Positions 52,078-64,000 of a DNA stretch of 64,000 nt are shown in pieces. The translations under genes and the position numbers were made by a program. The DNA lies in the NCBI GenBank assembly GCA_024195585.1, contig SWBL01000037.1, positions 1-64,000 of the forward strand, in the 5' to 3' direction. The stretch's first letter is position 1. Every line of letters starts with the position of its first letter. The notes under the pieces are model-generated. The model searched no databases. It was not told where the DNA came from and worked only from the letters and a program-made list of their open reading frames with translations. This DNA is from Aureobasidium sp. EXF-3400 (Eukaryota > Ascomycota > Dothideomycetes > Dothideales > Saccotheciaceae).

Positions 52078-53307
52078 ATGGTTGTAGCTCGTCAAGAACC
52101 TCCATGGGCCGCACGTAGCTCCTACTATGCGTCGCTGTTTTCAGCCCAACAAGCTTCGCAGACAGCTTCGGTACAGATTGGTGGTGATGATCATCAGAAC
52201 GGTGATGACCAGCAACCTGAAAGCAGCGGACTTGACGACAAGACTGGATCTGTGTTCTCGACCTCAACTGATCTCGTCCTTGGAGCCACAACAGCGACAT
52301 TGGAGACTGATGTGACGACAACACCGACGACAAGTGCTGTCGACAATACCGCTCAATCGCTGACGAGCAGTGATGTTTCCACATCTCAGACCACAATGCA
52401 GACTACGGCCACGCCAAGTGTGACAACCAGCATATCGTGGACGCAACCGGCATGGCGACCTGGCTGGCATTCATACAATCCTTCGTACATCAGCACTGCG
52501 ATACCCTCTGAGACCAGCGCTGCAAGTCTGGCACCTGAACTCAACATCCAAGAGAAAGCTCATCATGGTCCAAATGCGACCATGATCGCTGGCGTCGTTG
52601 TTCCGATTGTGATTTTATTGGCGAGTGGCCTGGTAGCCTTGGCTTGCCTGCGTCGGCGACGAAGACGTACTGTTACCCCTGGCTCCGACAATGCTGCTAT
52701 CTCCGACGCTGTGGGACCTGTCGCTATGGTAGAGAAGGTAGCAGGAAAGAAGTCCAGTGCAGATGGCCATCGTCCAGTTCAGACAACAACGTTGTCGCCC
52801 ATTGATGAAACGATGGCAGCCCCTCAACTTCCTCAGCTCATCCTCACTTCGTCTCAGAATGCAACTTACTTCACTGGTCTGGACACATTCTCGGTGCACT
52901 CAGCTGCCACTAGTGAAGACCCACCACCACCTTATCGAGCACGAAGTATGTTGAGCCATACTTCATCCGAGAGACGACAGCCAAGTATAGCCACACAAGG
53001 CGCAGCTCTGGCCCCGGTCTCGCCGATCTCGCCAATATTACCAGTGTCTCCTGTGGCTCACCTTGCTTCACCTTTCTCTGACGCCAACGCGATCGCTGTT
53101 GCTAGGTCGCCCTCACAAAGGTCATTTGCTAGTACATTGTATTCGAGCAATGCTAGCGTCTACGAGGCACGACCTGCGCGACGAAGTACAGGACCTGCGG
53201 AGTATGTCATTAGTCGTAGATCTTCGACGGACGATCAGATACGAGTGAGATCGCCTTTCGAAGATCCAGAGGACGAAGAATCTGGTGAGCACCACGGAAG
53301 GATTTGA
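52078..53307 (+). CDS. Single-pass membrane protein with Ser/Thr-rich ectodomain and PPPPY motif (409 aa)
   Basis: Single exon from ATG 52078, 409 residues. Residues 1 to about 165 are Ser/Thr-rich (like heavily O-glycosylated fungal surface proteins). One strong transmembrane helix lies at about 168-191 (MIAGVVVPIVILLASGLVALACL), followed by a stop-transfer RRRRRR. The cytoplasmic tail is disordered and includes EDPPPPYRARS near residue 284, a PPxY motif that binds WW domains of Rsp5/NEDD4-type ubiquitin ligases, and Pro-Ile-rich SPISPILPVSPV. No signal peptide is obvious, so topology N-out depends on the internal helix. It resembles SKG6/Mid2-like or WSC-like sensors in layout, but no cysteine-rich WSC domain is present. 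Function is inference. Confidence 0.75.
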   Translation: MVVARQEPPWAARSSYYASLFSAQQASQTASVQIGGDDHQNGDDQQPESSGLDDKTGSVFSTSTDLVLGATTATLETDVTTTPTTSAVDNTAQSLTSSDVSTSQTTMQTTATPSVTTSISWTQPAWRPGWHSYNPSYISTAIPSETSAASLAPELNIQEKAHHGPNATMIAGVVVPIVILLASGLVALACLRRRRRRTVTPGSDNAAISDAVGPVAMVEKVAGKKSSADGHRPVQTTTLSPIDETMAAPQLPQLILTSSQNATYFTGLDTFSVHSAATSEDPPPPYRARSMLSHTSSERRQPSIATQGAALAPVSPISPILPVSPVAHLASPFSDANAIAVARSPSQRSFASTLYSSNASVYEARPARRSTGPAEYVISRRSSTDDQIRVRSPFEDPEDEESGEHHGRI

Positions 53308-53511
53308 GCGCAACGAGTGTCGATATTCGAATTTTTTTTTTGTTTCGCTGGTTCGCACGCATACATGATCGACGAGCCCCTGGTTGGCTGTTTGTGTTTC
53401 GGGTTTGAAGTTCCGGCGTCTCTAGCGCAAAATGGTTGTTGAAAGCTTTTTGAACATTTGATATATAGTATGTGTAATGAAATCGTGGCCGCGGTCAAAG
53501 ATTCATTGCTT

Positions 53512-54999
53512 CTACCTTGTAGGCAAAGACTTTCGGGTTGCAAATGCAACCTCTTCTGGAAGTCGGAAGGAAGCACAGAACATTCTCTTCTTGGGTGCGA
53601 CATCTCTAACATCGAAGATGCTGAGCTCGGGTGTCTGGGGTGTGACTTCGAAGCCGATCTGTTCGGAGATCTTCTTGCAAATGCTGATGCCTTCTTGGAC
53701 GTTGTCGTCGCTCTTGGTGTCGAAGCAGTAGACGTGAATCATAGGCAACTTGAAATCGGCAGGAAGCAGCTTTCTGTCTTCTTCGGTGTACAAGCCGATG
53801 AACGCTGGCAGGAACTCGATGGCAGTTGCTGGCAAATTCATGACGTAGTGAGAGAAGGTGTTGGGTTGTTTGATAGTCTGCAAGACCTTAGGCGGCGCCT
53901 TGCTCGCCTTGGCCTCAGTACGCGTTTGCTTTGCAAGGACCTGCACTTCATGCTCGGTCTCCAGAAGTTTATGGGCGGCCTCTTTGATGAAGACATGCCC
54001 GTCCTGATTGAATGGCTTCACATACTGGTCAACTCTGTTGCGGCGGATGGCATCAAGCATGCTGGCGTGGCTGTCTGGGTTGAGATCGTTTGCCCAGACA
54101 AAGACACCCTTCTTGCCTGCAGGGACCGCGAATGGTCCAATACCAGCCATAACGTCGCAGACAGCTTCACCCTGGCTGAAAGAATCAACAAGCCTTTGGT
54201 GCTCAGTGTTCAGTCTGCTGTTCCAGTAGACCTTTGCATAGTTGAATCTGAATGTGCAGTCGGCTTCGCGAATCTCGACATCCATGTCATCTGGACCAGC
54301 AAGGACTTCATACTTGAAGGTACGGTACTCGCTCTCTTCACCAACGTCATCGATCTTGTTAATGACGGTCCTGACAGCAGGGTTCTTGTCGACCAGAATC
54401 TCGCCAATGATGTTCTTATAAGGCATATATTGATCACGGAGGTTCAGGTGTGCAACGTGACCAACAAGGGTGAAGCCAGAGGGGATTTCATCATGCTCTT
54501 GACTTTGTGGAAGCACAGCACTGGCGATTTCCTCTGCTGATAATTAGTACACGTACGGCCAATGGTTGGTCGTGGACGTACGATAATCCCAGTAGTCATA
54601 ATCAAGATGAACTTCATAAGGAATGATGTTGATCATGTTGGACTTTTCCAGCTCTGATACAGTTTTACTCCATGGGTATTCAGCGCCTGTAAACTTGTTA
54701 GTCGATGAAGTGATGGAAATGAGAAATTTTGATATGTTACCCTTGTCGTCGACTTGGGGCCTCAGCAGGATGCACTTCTTTCCAGCCTTGGCGTTGGCCT
54801 CATCAGGGTCGGGTCGGACGATTTGATAGCGTTCAAGACGAAGAACATCGTTTGAGCGGAATAGTTCGGATCTGCATTTGGAGATGGTTTTGTTGTCGAC
54901 GACACGAGCAGCCGAGGCGGGAATTTTCTTCTGGAAGAAGGAGCGGTCCAGGACGCGCATGGCGCGATTGACTGGAGGTCTGAACATGTCTTCTGCCAT
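53512..54999 (-). CDS. TRM5: tRNA (guanine(37)-N1)-methyltransferase
   Basis: Methylates N1 of G37 next to the anticodon using S-adenosylmethionine, preventing +1 frameshifting; acts in nucleus and mitochondria in yeast. Exons (minus) 54999-54741, 54686-54582 and 54536-53512; introns 54 bp (GTAACA..CAG) and 45 bp (GTACGT..CAG). Product is 462 residues. Family features are MFRPPVNRAMRVLDRSFF at the start, YEVHLDYDYWDYPEEIASAVLP across the last splice, GFTLVGHVAHLNLRDQY, VINKIDDVGEESEYRTF, RLNTEHQRLV, the SAM-binding VCDVMAGIGPFAVPAGKKGV, WANDLNPDS and the NLPATAIEFL catalytic loop. All expected class I methyltransferase motifs are present. Head-to-head with the kinesin gene. Confidence 0.94.
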
Positions 55000-55308
55000 T
55001 GAAAGTGGTTTGGTAGAAAGTCGAATATATGTCGAGCAATATCACATGAATCTTGTCGATACGCCGAGCAGATGGAAATGTTTGAAGGGTTTGATCAGAA
55101 GCGACCATGTGTGGCTGAGTGTGGCTGCGTGTGGCTGAGTGACGGCATGCGTGTAGATTGTGGGGAAGTTGTCTTGTTGCTGCGTGTGTAATCAAATCAC
55201 CTGCGCCAACCATCAACAATTCCGCCATGCCGTCTATATCCTGGCGCCCTCAATCACTCACCTGGACATAGTCACCGCACCATATAGGACATCTACAATA
55301 CCGCCAAG
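55000..55308. promoter_or_regulatory. Divergent promoter region, TRM5 / kinesin-3
   Basis: 309 bp between head-to-head start codons. It contains three back-to-back copies of the decamer GTGTGGCTGA (one with C as last base) at 55109-55138. The kinesin start is preceded by CTACAATACCGCCAAG, a good fungal context. Confidence 0.55.
55109..55138. repeat. Triplicated decamer GTGTGGCTGA
   Basis: Three tandem units at 55109-55118, 55119-55128 and 55129-55138; the middle one ends in C rather than A. Located in the shared promoter, nearer to TRM5 (110-140 bases upstream of its start). A possible copy-number-variable promoter element. Confidence 0.7.
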
Positions 55309-58300
55309 ATGGCGTTGGGCGGTGGAGGCAACATTAAGGTCGTCGTGAGAGTGCGACCTTTCAACAGCAGAGGTATTTCCCCTAGGCGTCCTCGACTCCG
55401 AGTCACAAAGATACTGACCTGGCGACTTTTCAGAAATTGATCGCAAGGCACAATGTATCGTGCAGATGAAAGGCGAGCAAACCGTACTCTCTCCGCCAAC
55501 CAACATCGACCCTCGCAGCAAGAATGCAAAAGCCGCCATCGAGGGTTCCAAGACCTTCGCCTTCGACAAGAGTTACTGGTCCTTCAACAAGAAAGATGCT
55601 AGCTATGCCGGTCAGGAAAATCTCTTTGACGACCTTGGAAAGCCCTTGCTGGACAATGCCTTCGGCGGTTACAACAACTGTATCTTCGCCTACGGTCAAA
55701 CTGGTTCTGGAAAGTCCTACTCCATGATGGGTTACGGGCCAGAAGAGGGCGTCATTCCCAAGATTTGCAGAGCCATGTTTGAGCGCATTGAGGAGGCCCA
55801 GAAGGACAACAACCTCACCTGCACCGTCGAGGTGTCTTACCTCGAAATCTACAATGAGCGCGTCAGAGACTTGTTGAACCCCTCGACCAAAGGCAATCTC
55901 AAAGTTCGCGAACATCCCTCGACCGGTCCCTACGTCGAAGACCTCGCCAAACTCGTCGTTCGCTCCTTCGCCGAAATCGAACATCTCATGGACGAGGGTA
56001 ACAAGGCCCGTACCGTCGCAGCCACCAACATGAACGAGACCAGTAGTAGATCCCATGCTGTTTTCACTCTTACTTTGAGCCAGAAACGCCATGATGCAGA
56101 TACTGGAATGGACACAGAAAAGGCCGCCAAAATCTCGCTGGTCGATTTGGCTGGTTCTGAAAGAGCCCAGTCCACAGGTGCGACTGGTGCACGTCTAAAG
56201 GAGGGTGCCGAGATCAATCGCTCTCTGTCCACACTTGGTCGTGTCATCGCTGCTTTGGCCGACCTTTCCAGTGCCAAGCCTGGCGCCAAAAAGAAGAACG
56301 CCTCCATGGTGCCTTATCGTGACTCGGTCCTTACATGGCTCCTCAAAGATTCTTTGGGTGGTAACAGTATGACGGCTATGATTGCTGCTATCTCACCTGC
56401 CGACATCAACTTCGAGGAAACCCTGTCAACCCTTCGTTACGCAGATTCTGCCAAGCGCATCAAGAACCACGCTGTCGTGAACGAAGACGCCAATGCTCGT
56501 ATGATTAGAGAATTGAAGGAAGAACTCGCACAGCTTCGCTCAAAGCTTACAACGGGTGGTGGAGCAGGGGAACCGGGCGCCATTGCGAGTGAACAATATC
56601 CGCCAGACACACCCTTGGAAAAGCAGATGGTTTCCATCACACAAGCTGATGGTACGGTCAAACAGGTATCAAAGGCTGAGATTGTGGAGCAACTGGATCA
56701 GTCCGAGAAGCTTTATCAAGATCTGAATCAGACATGGGAGCAGAAGCTTCAGAAGACAGAGCTTATCCACAAGGAGCGAGAAGCCGCTTTGGAAGAACTC
56801 GGTATCAGCATCGAGAAAGGTTTTGTTGGCTTGTCGACACCAAAGAAGATGCCTCATCTTGTCAACTTGAGTGATGATCCACTGCTCGCAGAATGTCTGG
56901 TCTACAACCTCAAACCTGGCACAACTACGGTCGGCAATGTTGAGACAGCGAAGACCGCAGAAATTAGACTGAATGGGTCCAAGATCTTGCACGAGCACTG
57001 CACATTTGAGAACGAAGACGATGTCGTTACCGTGGTTCCTAGAGACAACGCAGCCGTCATGGTCAATGGTCAGCGCGTCGATCAGCCTAAGAGACTGCGT
57101 AGTGGTTACCGTATCATACTGGGCGACTTCCATATCTTCCGTTTCAACCATCCGCAAGAAGCAAGAGCAGAAAGGGCCGAAGAAGGAAGTCGGTTGAAGC
57201 ACTCGATCACAGCAGACGAGATTGGCGATCCTTCATCACCATCACCATCTATCAGCCATGGCCACGACCGTTCGTGGAGCAATGTTAGCAGACTAAATCC
57301 AGATTACGACCTGGACTCCAGAGCCAACTCACCAATGCCTATGCGTAGTCTGAGTGGGCGCGAGAACGACTACGACCTTGCTCGAAGAGAGGCCGTATCG
57401 TCAATGCTTGGGTCAGACCAGAAGATCTCCGCCCTCACAGACGACGAGTTGGACAATCTGTTTGACGATCTACAGAAAGTAAGAGCTGTCAGAAGAGGCA
57501 TACCGGAAACCCGACTGTTTGACTTGAATGAGGACGACTCTGACTCAGTCAGCTCGTTTCCCGTTCGAGAGAAGTACTTATCAAACGGGACACTCGAGAA
57601 CTTCTCTTTGGACACTGCTCTCACCATGCCATCAACACCGCGAGACGACGACGAAGACGAGACATTACGTGCAGCGAAGGAGGGTCTGCAAACGGAGCTT
57701 GAGCGACAAAAAGAAGAATATCGAGCGCAAATACAGTCTGCTCAAGAGATGAATGTCGAGGTAGAAACGATACGTGCCGAAAAGATCAAAATGGAAGAGA
57801 ATCTCAAGGCCGTGAAAGAGGACATGGAAAAGCGACTCCAAGCACAGAAGGACGAATACGATCGTCAACTGAAAGAGCTTCGAGATACTACTGCGCAGCC
57901 TGTAGATCGTAAGACTGGTCTCACAGAGAAGCAGCTTTATCTTGTCAAGTCGTGTACGCAGCACTGGCGTCAGCAACGATACGTCGCCATGGCTGCTGCT
58001 CTCCTCCAGAATGCAGCGATTTTGAAAGAAGCACAAGTGATGAGTCAGCAGATGGACAAGAACGTTGTCTTTCAATTCACCGTTGCGGATGCAGGACATA
58101 CCTACGGATCGTCATACGATCTGGTCTTGAGCGACATCAGTGCAGATGACGACATGGCCTTGCACACATCACGCAAACCCTGCACAGCCGTCAGAGTTAT
58201 TGACTTCAAGCATAATGTCGTCCATCTATGGTCACTACAGAAGTTGCGTGCCCGTGTGCGCTTGATGCGCCAGGTCTTCCAATATATGGACAGGCCGGAG

Positions 58301-60292
58301 TATATCAAGCACTTCCGTTTGGACAACCCGTTCTCGGAGTCATGCTTACCGCAGTATACTCGAATCGGAGACGCCGACATCTCTTTGGCTGCTGTGTTTG
58401 AGTGTCGAGTGCAAGATTTTACTCTCGACGTTTACTCACCCTATACTAACACGATGGTCGGCATTGTCCGACTTTCTCTAGAGCCTTCCTCGGCAGAGGC
58501 GCCCTCGTCCACGCTCAAGTTTAATGTGGTTATGCATGACTTCGTGGGATTCTCAGAGCAGGAAGGAACCGAGGTTCATGCGCAGCTCTTCTTCCCAGGC
58601 ATCTCTGAGGAAGATGGCGCATCCACTACGCAGATGGTGTCCGATTTTGACGAAGGGCCAGTGCGGTTTGATAGCGTGCACAGTATGAGCTTACCGCTCG
58701 CCAGTCCGCGTGACTCGTGTCTACGAGTGTCTGTGTTTGCCAGAGTCTCAGGTACGCATCTGGACAAGCTGCTCAGTTGGGATGACATGCGCGACTCAGC
58801 AGCCAGGCCACAACTGAAGCGCAACAATTCTCGGATAGCGGAGCACGAATACTACAATGAAGAAGGCCATGATGTCTTTGCCCGAATCCAAGTTCTCGAG
58901 ATTGGAGAAGATGGATCTTACAAGCCCGTCGAGGTTGTGCAGAAGAACATCATGGATCCAGGCACTTATCAGCTTCATCAAGGTCTTCAACGTCGCATCA
59001 CCCTCGATCTAACGCACACTTCGGGGAATATTCTACCGCTCCAGGAGGTTACATCGCTACGAGTTGGCAACGTCCACCTAGTAGATCCGTCTGGCAAGGT
59101 GCCCGATCTCAGCTCGCAACAGAACGATGTGGTTTTGACGCCTGTATCGCCTCCAATTGTCCGCACCAATCCCGATGGCACAACCAACATTCGCATTACT
59201 ACACACTGGGACTCTAGCTCTCACGAATCCCTGCTGCTAGATAGGCCGACAGCGGAAGGATACTGTGTCAAGCTGTCATTCGCATGGGTCATGGCCTCGC
59301 CGAAGCTGGCAGAGCCAATAGAGTTCGTGACGGACCTCGCAGTACAAATGAGAGGACGGTCTTTCATGCGTCAAACTTCGCTATTTTCGTCGCTCTTCAG
59401 TTCATCACGTATTGTTCGCTCAACGAGTGGAACCTTCTCCGTTACTGTCAAACCAATACCCTCTAAGAGGGCCGGTGATCTGTGGCGACTCAGCACGTCA
59501 AACACATACGTCAAAGGTGAAGAAATGCTCCAAGGCTGGTCACCTCGTGGCGTTTCATTAATTCACGACTTCATCGACAGTCGGTCGAGCAAGCGCAAAA
59601 TGGCTGAGATAGATGCTGCCAGAGGTATACTAAGCTCACACAGCTTGTCGCTGAACATGATGCCGTCATCGACGACCGATACTGCATCAGGTGAACGACA
59701 GAATCAGCTCCTGCGGAAGATACTCACACTCTGGAAAGCCGATCCTGCTATCGGCAAACGAATCCTTACAGAGGAAAACACAGACTCACCTCGCAAGGGC
59801 GTGGCTTTCGCGTCTTCTACCAACGGATCCAGCATACCCCTGTCACTGGCCACCGTCCACTTCATACCTAAGAACCCATCTCTGCTCAAGGCTGGATATC
59901 TCCTCACACCTGACCCTGCAGCTCGTGAACCTTCACGCTGGGTCCGACGCTACGTTGAGCTCCGTCAACCATACATGCACATTCACTCTGCGACTGCAAC
60001 CGAACATGAAGAGATTGGTGCTATTAATCTCAATTCTTCGCGTGTCGATGCGGCGCCACAAATTGCGAAATTGCTTAGACGAGAAGGTGGCGGGCCGACG
60101 GCAGTGGGCAGACATGGCGTTCCTGCTGTCGCAGCACCTGAAAATGTTTTTGCGGTATATGGCAATACTAAGGCTTGGGTATTTGCGGCAAGGACGGAAA
60201 GAGACAAGGGCGAATGGATCTTCGCGATTGACAGAAGCTATATTGGAACGGAGGAATTCGAAGACGACGAGGATGAAGATGACAGATATTAA
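55309..60292 (+). CDS. Kinesin-3 motor protein (UncA / Unc104 / KIF1 type)
   Basis: Plus-end-directed microtubule motor carrying early endosomes and vesicles in fungal hyphae. Exons 55309-55372 and 55434-60292; intron 55373-55433 (GTATTT..CAG, 61 bp). Product is 1,640 residues, as in fungal UncA. The motor domain (about 6-365) has VRVRPFN, the P-loop GQTGSGKS at 109-116, switch I NMNETSSRSH and switch II LVDLAGSE. The lysine-rich K-loop region of the class corresponds to AKPGAKKKNAS. Next come a coiled coil, an FHA domain (TTVGNVETAKTAEIRLNG..HCTF..VNGQRV), a further coiled coil (ELERQKEEYRAQIQSAQ), KIF1-type and DUF3694-like segments, and a C-terminal PH domain (about 1510-1625; LKAGYLLTPDPAAREPSRWVRR..KGEWIFAID), which binds phosphoinositides on cargo. 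All parts are intact. Confidence 0.95.
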
Positions 60293-60705
60293 GCGGTGGC
60301 CCGGCGCCGGTAGGGCAGCCTTGGCCCTGGCTATGCATTGGCGCATGGTGACGCGCTGCCTCAAGATGCAGGAACAGTTTGTTTGAGCTTCGATTTGTAC
60401 TAGATACCCTTTTCAATTTGTTGTTTGTTTGAAATAATTATCTTGTACATCATCTCTATACTAGCCATGAGGCTGCTTTTCATTAGCCTCATCCTTCGAA
60501 GCGGGGTCAATTTAGGCAACGGTATTCCTTATCTTGCTGCGCCGTGATAACCCGAACACTGACTCCCCAGATTTTTCGTATTATGAGATGAGTATATGAG
60601 TAGAGTGCTTCATCGCCCCTGCCGTCGTTATCACTGCAACTTCATACACTGCGTTGTTGAGTCGTCGAACGTCGTCAGCACCTGCCCGACAGCCGACAAC
60701 CAACA
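60293..60705. promoter_or_regulatory. Intergenic / upstream region of ABC transporter
   Basis: 413 bp: 3' UTR of the kinesin followed by the upstream region of the transporter. GAGCTTCGATTTGT and TTGTTTGTTTG words only. The last 40 bases before ATG 60706 (CACCTGCCCGACAGCCGACAACCAACA) look like a leader. Confidence 0.45.
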
Positions 60706-63700
60706 ATGCCGTTCGACACTGGGCAGCACGACCTCTTCAACTTTAACCATGTTGAGTTCGACTTCAACATTCAATTCGAACAGCTTTTTCTTTCTATCGT
60801 GCCATCTGTGCTCTTCATTGTCGCTTCATCATGGCGAGCTGTCGCCCAAGTTCGAAAGCCTACATTGGTCAAGGCACCGATCTTCCAGTCGATAAAATTG
60901 GTATGCTGATGATCAATTCATCACAGTCGCCTATAGGTTGCGAATAACTGACGGACTTGTCACAGGCCGCTATCGTTGCATATCTGGGTCTTGAGTTAAC
61001 GCTTCTGGTCCTCGCATCGTTGTCCAGGTTTCAAGCCTCGAGTACATTCCTGGCTGCATCAGTTCTAAAGCTCCTATCCGCTTTGACTATGATAGCTCTC
61101 AGTCTTGTCGATCATAACAAGAGCCCGCGACCATCAGTCCTCCTCGGAATATACCTGTCTTTAACGCTTTTGCCAGATGCTGCACAAGCAAGGACCTTCT
61201 TCCTGTCGTCGAATGAGGCGCCTGAGTTGACATACAGCAGTGTATTTTGCGCTGCACTGGCCTTGAAAATACTCATTCTTCTGCTAGAGGCCAAGAAAAA
61301 ATCACAATGGCTGGCCTGGAACAAGAAAGAACATAGCCCTGAGGAGACGAGCGGCATCTTCTCCCTTGGTGTTTTTGCCTGGCTCAACAAAATGTTCTTC
61401 GATGGTTACAAGGGAGTCTTGACCACGGATGATCTTTACCCTCTCGATAGCGCATTGAATGCGAAGACGCTGCATAGCAAGTTTGCGACTCACTTGGATT
61501 ATGCTAAAATCAAGGGTGACAAGTACGGTCTTGTCAAGACATTGATACGTACCCTTCTGGGCCCTTTGCTCATACCCGTCATTCCGCGTCTGGCACTGCT
61601 TGCTTTCAAATTCTGTCAGCCACTGTTTATTGAAAAGATGTTGGACTATCTATCAAGCTCCGAGCTCGACGCAAACGTTGGCTATGGCCTGATCGGAGCC
61701 AGCGTCTTGATATACTTTGGGATTGCCATTTCCACGGCTTTATACTGGTATGACTCTCCGCATGCTTGGCTAAATTGCGACTGACTTATGAACACAGGTA
61801 TCTCTACCATCGAGTTCGCACAATGACTAGATCCGTGCTCATTACCGAGATCTATCTCAGGACCACACAAGCTCGTATCGATGTCTCCGATGAGAACGCC
61901 GCAGTGACCCTGATGAGTACCGACATGGAGCGCATCGACCTAGGGTTCAGATCTTTACATGAAGTCTGGGCCAGTGTCATACAAGCCGCCCTTGCTAGTT
62001 GGCTGCTGTACAAGCAATTGGGCATAGTCTTTGTGGCACCGATCGGAATCGTACTTGCTTCCTTCATTGTCCTTGTTATCTTTATGAAGTTCGCAGGCGA
62101 CTCTCAACGAGCTTGGATGACTGGAGTTCAAAAGCGAGTGGGCTTGACCGCAACTGTCATTGGTAGTATGAAGAGTCTGAAGCTTTCTGGACTATCAGGG
62201 GCTGTCGGACAATTCATACAGAAGCTTCGCGTTGAAGAACTTGCTTTCGGTGCTCGCTTCCGAAAGTTGTCCATCGTCGCTGCATTTCTCGGCTTCTTAC
62301 CGTTTTTGCTTGGCCCGCCTTTGACTTTTGCTTTTGCACAGAGGACACTGAATGTCTCCAAGGCTTTCACCAGTCTTTCATACTTGACGCTGTTGACGGA
62401 TCCCCTGACACAAATTTTCCAAGCAGTCCCGCAAGTGCTATCTGGACTGGCTTGTCTGAGCCGTGTACAAGGCTATCTGGAATGCGAGACTCGCGAAGAC
62501 TTCCGCCATATGATTGAAAGAAGATCTCGGAGTCTGGAGAAGCCTGCTGAGGATGCCCAAGCTTCTATCAGACATCACGAAGCACAGCATGTGATCATGA
62601 TCAAGGATAGTAAGTTTGGATGGGCAGCTGAAAAATACGTTCTCCACGACATCAGTACACAGATCAGGAGGGCAGCTCTTACGATTGTGGTGGGACCTGT
62701 TGGCTCAGGAAAGTCAACATTATGTAAAGCACTCTTGGGCGAGATTCCATTTTATGAGGGCGAGGTAACACTCAATTCCAGTGTTCCACATGTGGGTGTC
62801 TGCGAACAAACAGCATTCCTCTTCAACGGGTCTCTCAGGGACAACATCATTGGGTTCTCTGCTTACGATACTCAGCGCTATGCTGAGGTGATCGAGGCCA
62901 CAGCCCTGTCGTTCGACCTGGACGCGCTCCCACAAGGCGATATGACGAACATCGGATCTGATGGTATAACGCTGTCAGGTGGGCAAAAGCAACGTGTTTC
63001 ACTTGCGCGAGCACTCTACTTGCATACAGATTTACTTATTCTCGATGATGTCTTCAGTGGCCTGGATGCCGATACTGAAGAGAAAGTCTTCAGTCGGGTC
63101 TTTGGTCCTGAGGGGATACTTAGACAACGTGGAACAACTGTCGTGTTATGCACGCATAGTGTCAACCATCTACCTCTGGCAGACTACATCATAGCTCTCG
63201 GGGGCAACACTATTGTTGAACAGGGCAGCTTTGAAAAGTTGATGAGTAATCAAGGTTACGTCCAGCAATTGCGGTCATGGAAGCCTTCGCCTAGCAAGAC
63301 TTCAGCTGAACCGACACAATCAAAGCATACTCGGCAGGCACCGAAAGTCTCCACTCTGTACAAAGCAACATCTCGGGCATCATCGTTGGTACCCGATAAC
63401 CGCACTGCAAGGCAAAATGGCGACGCAACTGTCTACAAACACTACTTAAAAGCTATGGGCTGGGTTTTGGCTTCGCTTGGAATATTCTTCGCAGCCCTCT
63501 GGGGATTCTTCACCAATTTTCCAACAATTTGTGAGTGTTAAAACAAGCGAAGACCTTATGCATGTTTTTACTTACCATGTTGACGGCATAGGGCTCACTT
63601 ACTGGTCGGACGATGTTGAAAAGGTCCATCCCATACACACCTGGGCTTACTATGCTGGCATATACGCGCTTCTGCAAGTTTGTGGGCTCCTCTCACTTCT

Positions 63701-64000
63701 TTTGCTTGCTATCATCATCTTCATCGTCTCGGTTCAGAAGGTTGGCGCCAATATCCATAAGAATGCCCTACAAACGCTCATTCGAGCACCTCTGAGCTTT
63801 TTCACTGGCACGGACACAGGAGTCGTCACCAACCTTTTCTCGCAAGATCTAAATCTGGTGGATACAGAACTGCCGAGCGCACTGCTCAACTTTCTGTTCT
63901 CTGTAAGTTTGCAGTAGATCAATCTGATTCTATAGCCTGGCAGATATCTTGGCGTACTGACAAGATTATGTGCAGGCATTCTCAGCTATCGGACAAGCAG
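60706..64000 (+). CDS. ABCC-type multidrug resistance-like ABC transporter, N-terminal part (3' end outside window)
   Basis: Full-length type ABC exporter, probably vacuolar or plasma-membrane. Exons 60706-60900, 60966-61747, 61798-63530, 63592-63902 and from 63976; introns 65, 50, 61 and 73 bp, all GT-AG (donors GTATGC, GTATGA, GTGAGT, GTAAGT). The first exons encode a TMD0-like bundle of hydrophobic helices. TMD1 follows with EIYLRTTQARID, AAVTLMSTDMERID and WASVIQAALASWLLY, features of the ABCC (MRP/YCF1) family. NBD1 has Walker A GPVGSGKST, signature LSGGQKQR and Walker B LLILDDVFSGLD. TMD2 begins near base 63440 and is cut by the window's end at HKNALQTLIRAPLSFFTGTDTG..FLFSAFSAIGQA. Substrate unknown. 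Confidence 0.92.

Noticed and set aside
53458..54540. 360-codon plus-strand frame antisense to TRM5
   Set aside because: Shadow of TRM5, whose motifs are clear on the minus strand.
1..64000. CRISPR arrays, prokaryotic operons or viral genes
   Set aside because: Introns, start contexts and protein families are all fungal nuclear; no spaced direct repeats of CRISPR type were seen.

Overview
This window looks like chromosomal DNA of a filamentous ascomycete (Pezizomycotina). The genes are dense and carry few, short (about 45-120 bp) GT-AG introns, often with a CTAAC-like branch point. The recognisable proteins are fungal housekeeping proteins plus fungus-specific disordered proteins. Dothideomycetes is my guess for the class, but nothing in the window proves it. 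Every exon structure given here was joined by hand from splice signals and reading-frame continuity.

Left part (1-14.2 kb): the 3' part of the pyruvate dehydrogenase E1-alpha gene, then SRP72 (signal recognition particle), a stretch with three small inverted-repeat elements, POP3 (RNase P/MRP), and a very long USP9/FAF-type deubiquitinase of about 2,436 residues.

Middle desert (14.2-22.1 kb): almost 8 kb with no ordinary gene. It holds the most unusual content of the window: three tiny, clearly paralogous genes of 41-46 codons (15126, 18420 and 20492). All encode a single-helix peptide with the same N-terminal motif (IQFDPFSF) and the same post-helix motif (LYW[N/D]RPQ), and all have one short intron at exactly the same codon. 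A decayed copy (about 16.9 kb) and a diverged look-alike (about 16.1 kb) lie between them. A 49-bp near-perfect palindrome lies at 21.3 kb.

Right-middle (22-35.5 kb): a disordered protein of unknown function, a C2H2 transcription factor, ERG26 (sterol C-4 demethylation), an NTF2-like protein with GMGGR repeats, TMA22/DENR (translation re-initiation) and a DJ-1/PfpI-family protein.

Right (36-64 kb): the mitochondrial thiamine pyrophosphate carrier TPC1, divergent from a gamma-butyrobetaine-dioxygenase-like oxygenase; RPF2 (60S assembly); MTD1 (folate) divergent from MMS19/MET18 (cytosolic Fe-S targeting); three fungus-specific proteins (disordered, TPR, and single-pass membrane with a PPPPY motif); TRM5 (tRNA m1G37) divergent from a kinesin-3 (UncA/Unc104 type); and the first half of an ABCC-type ABC transporter that runs off the right edge. 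The genes do not form a metabolic cluster. The recurring organisation is head-to-head pairs sharing short promoters.
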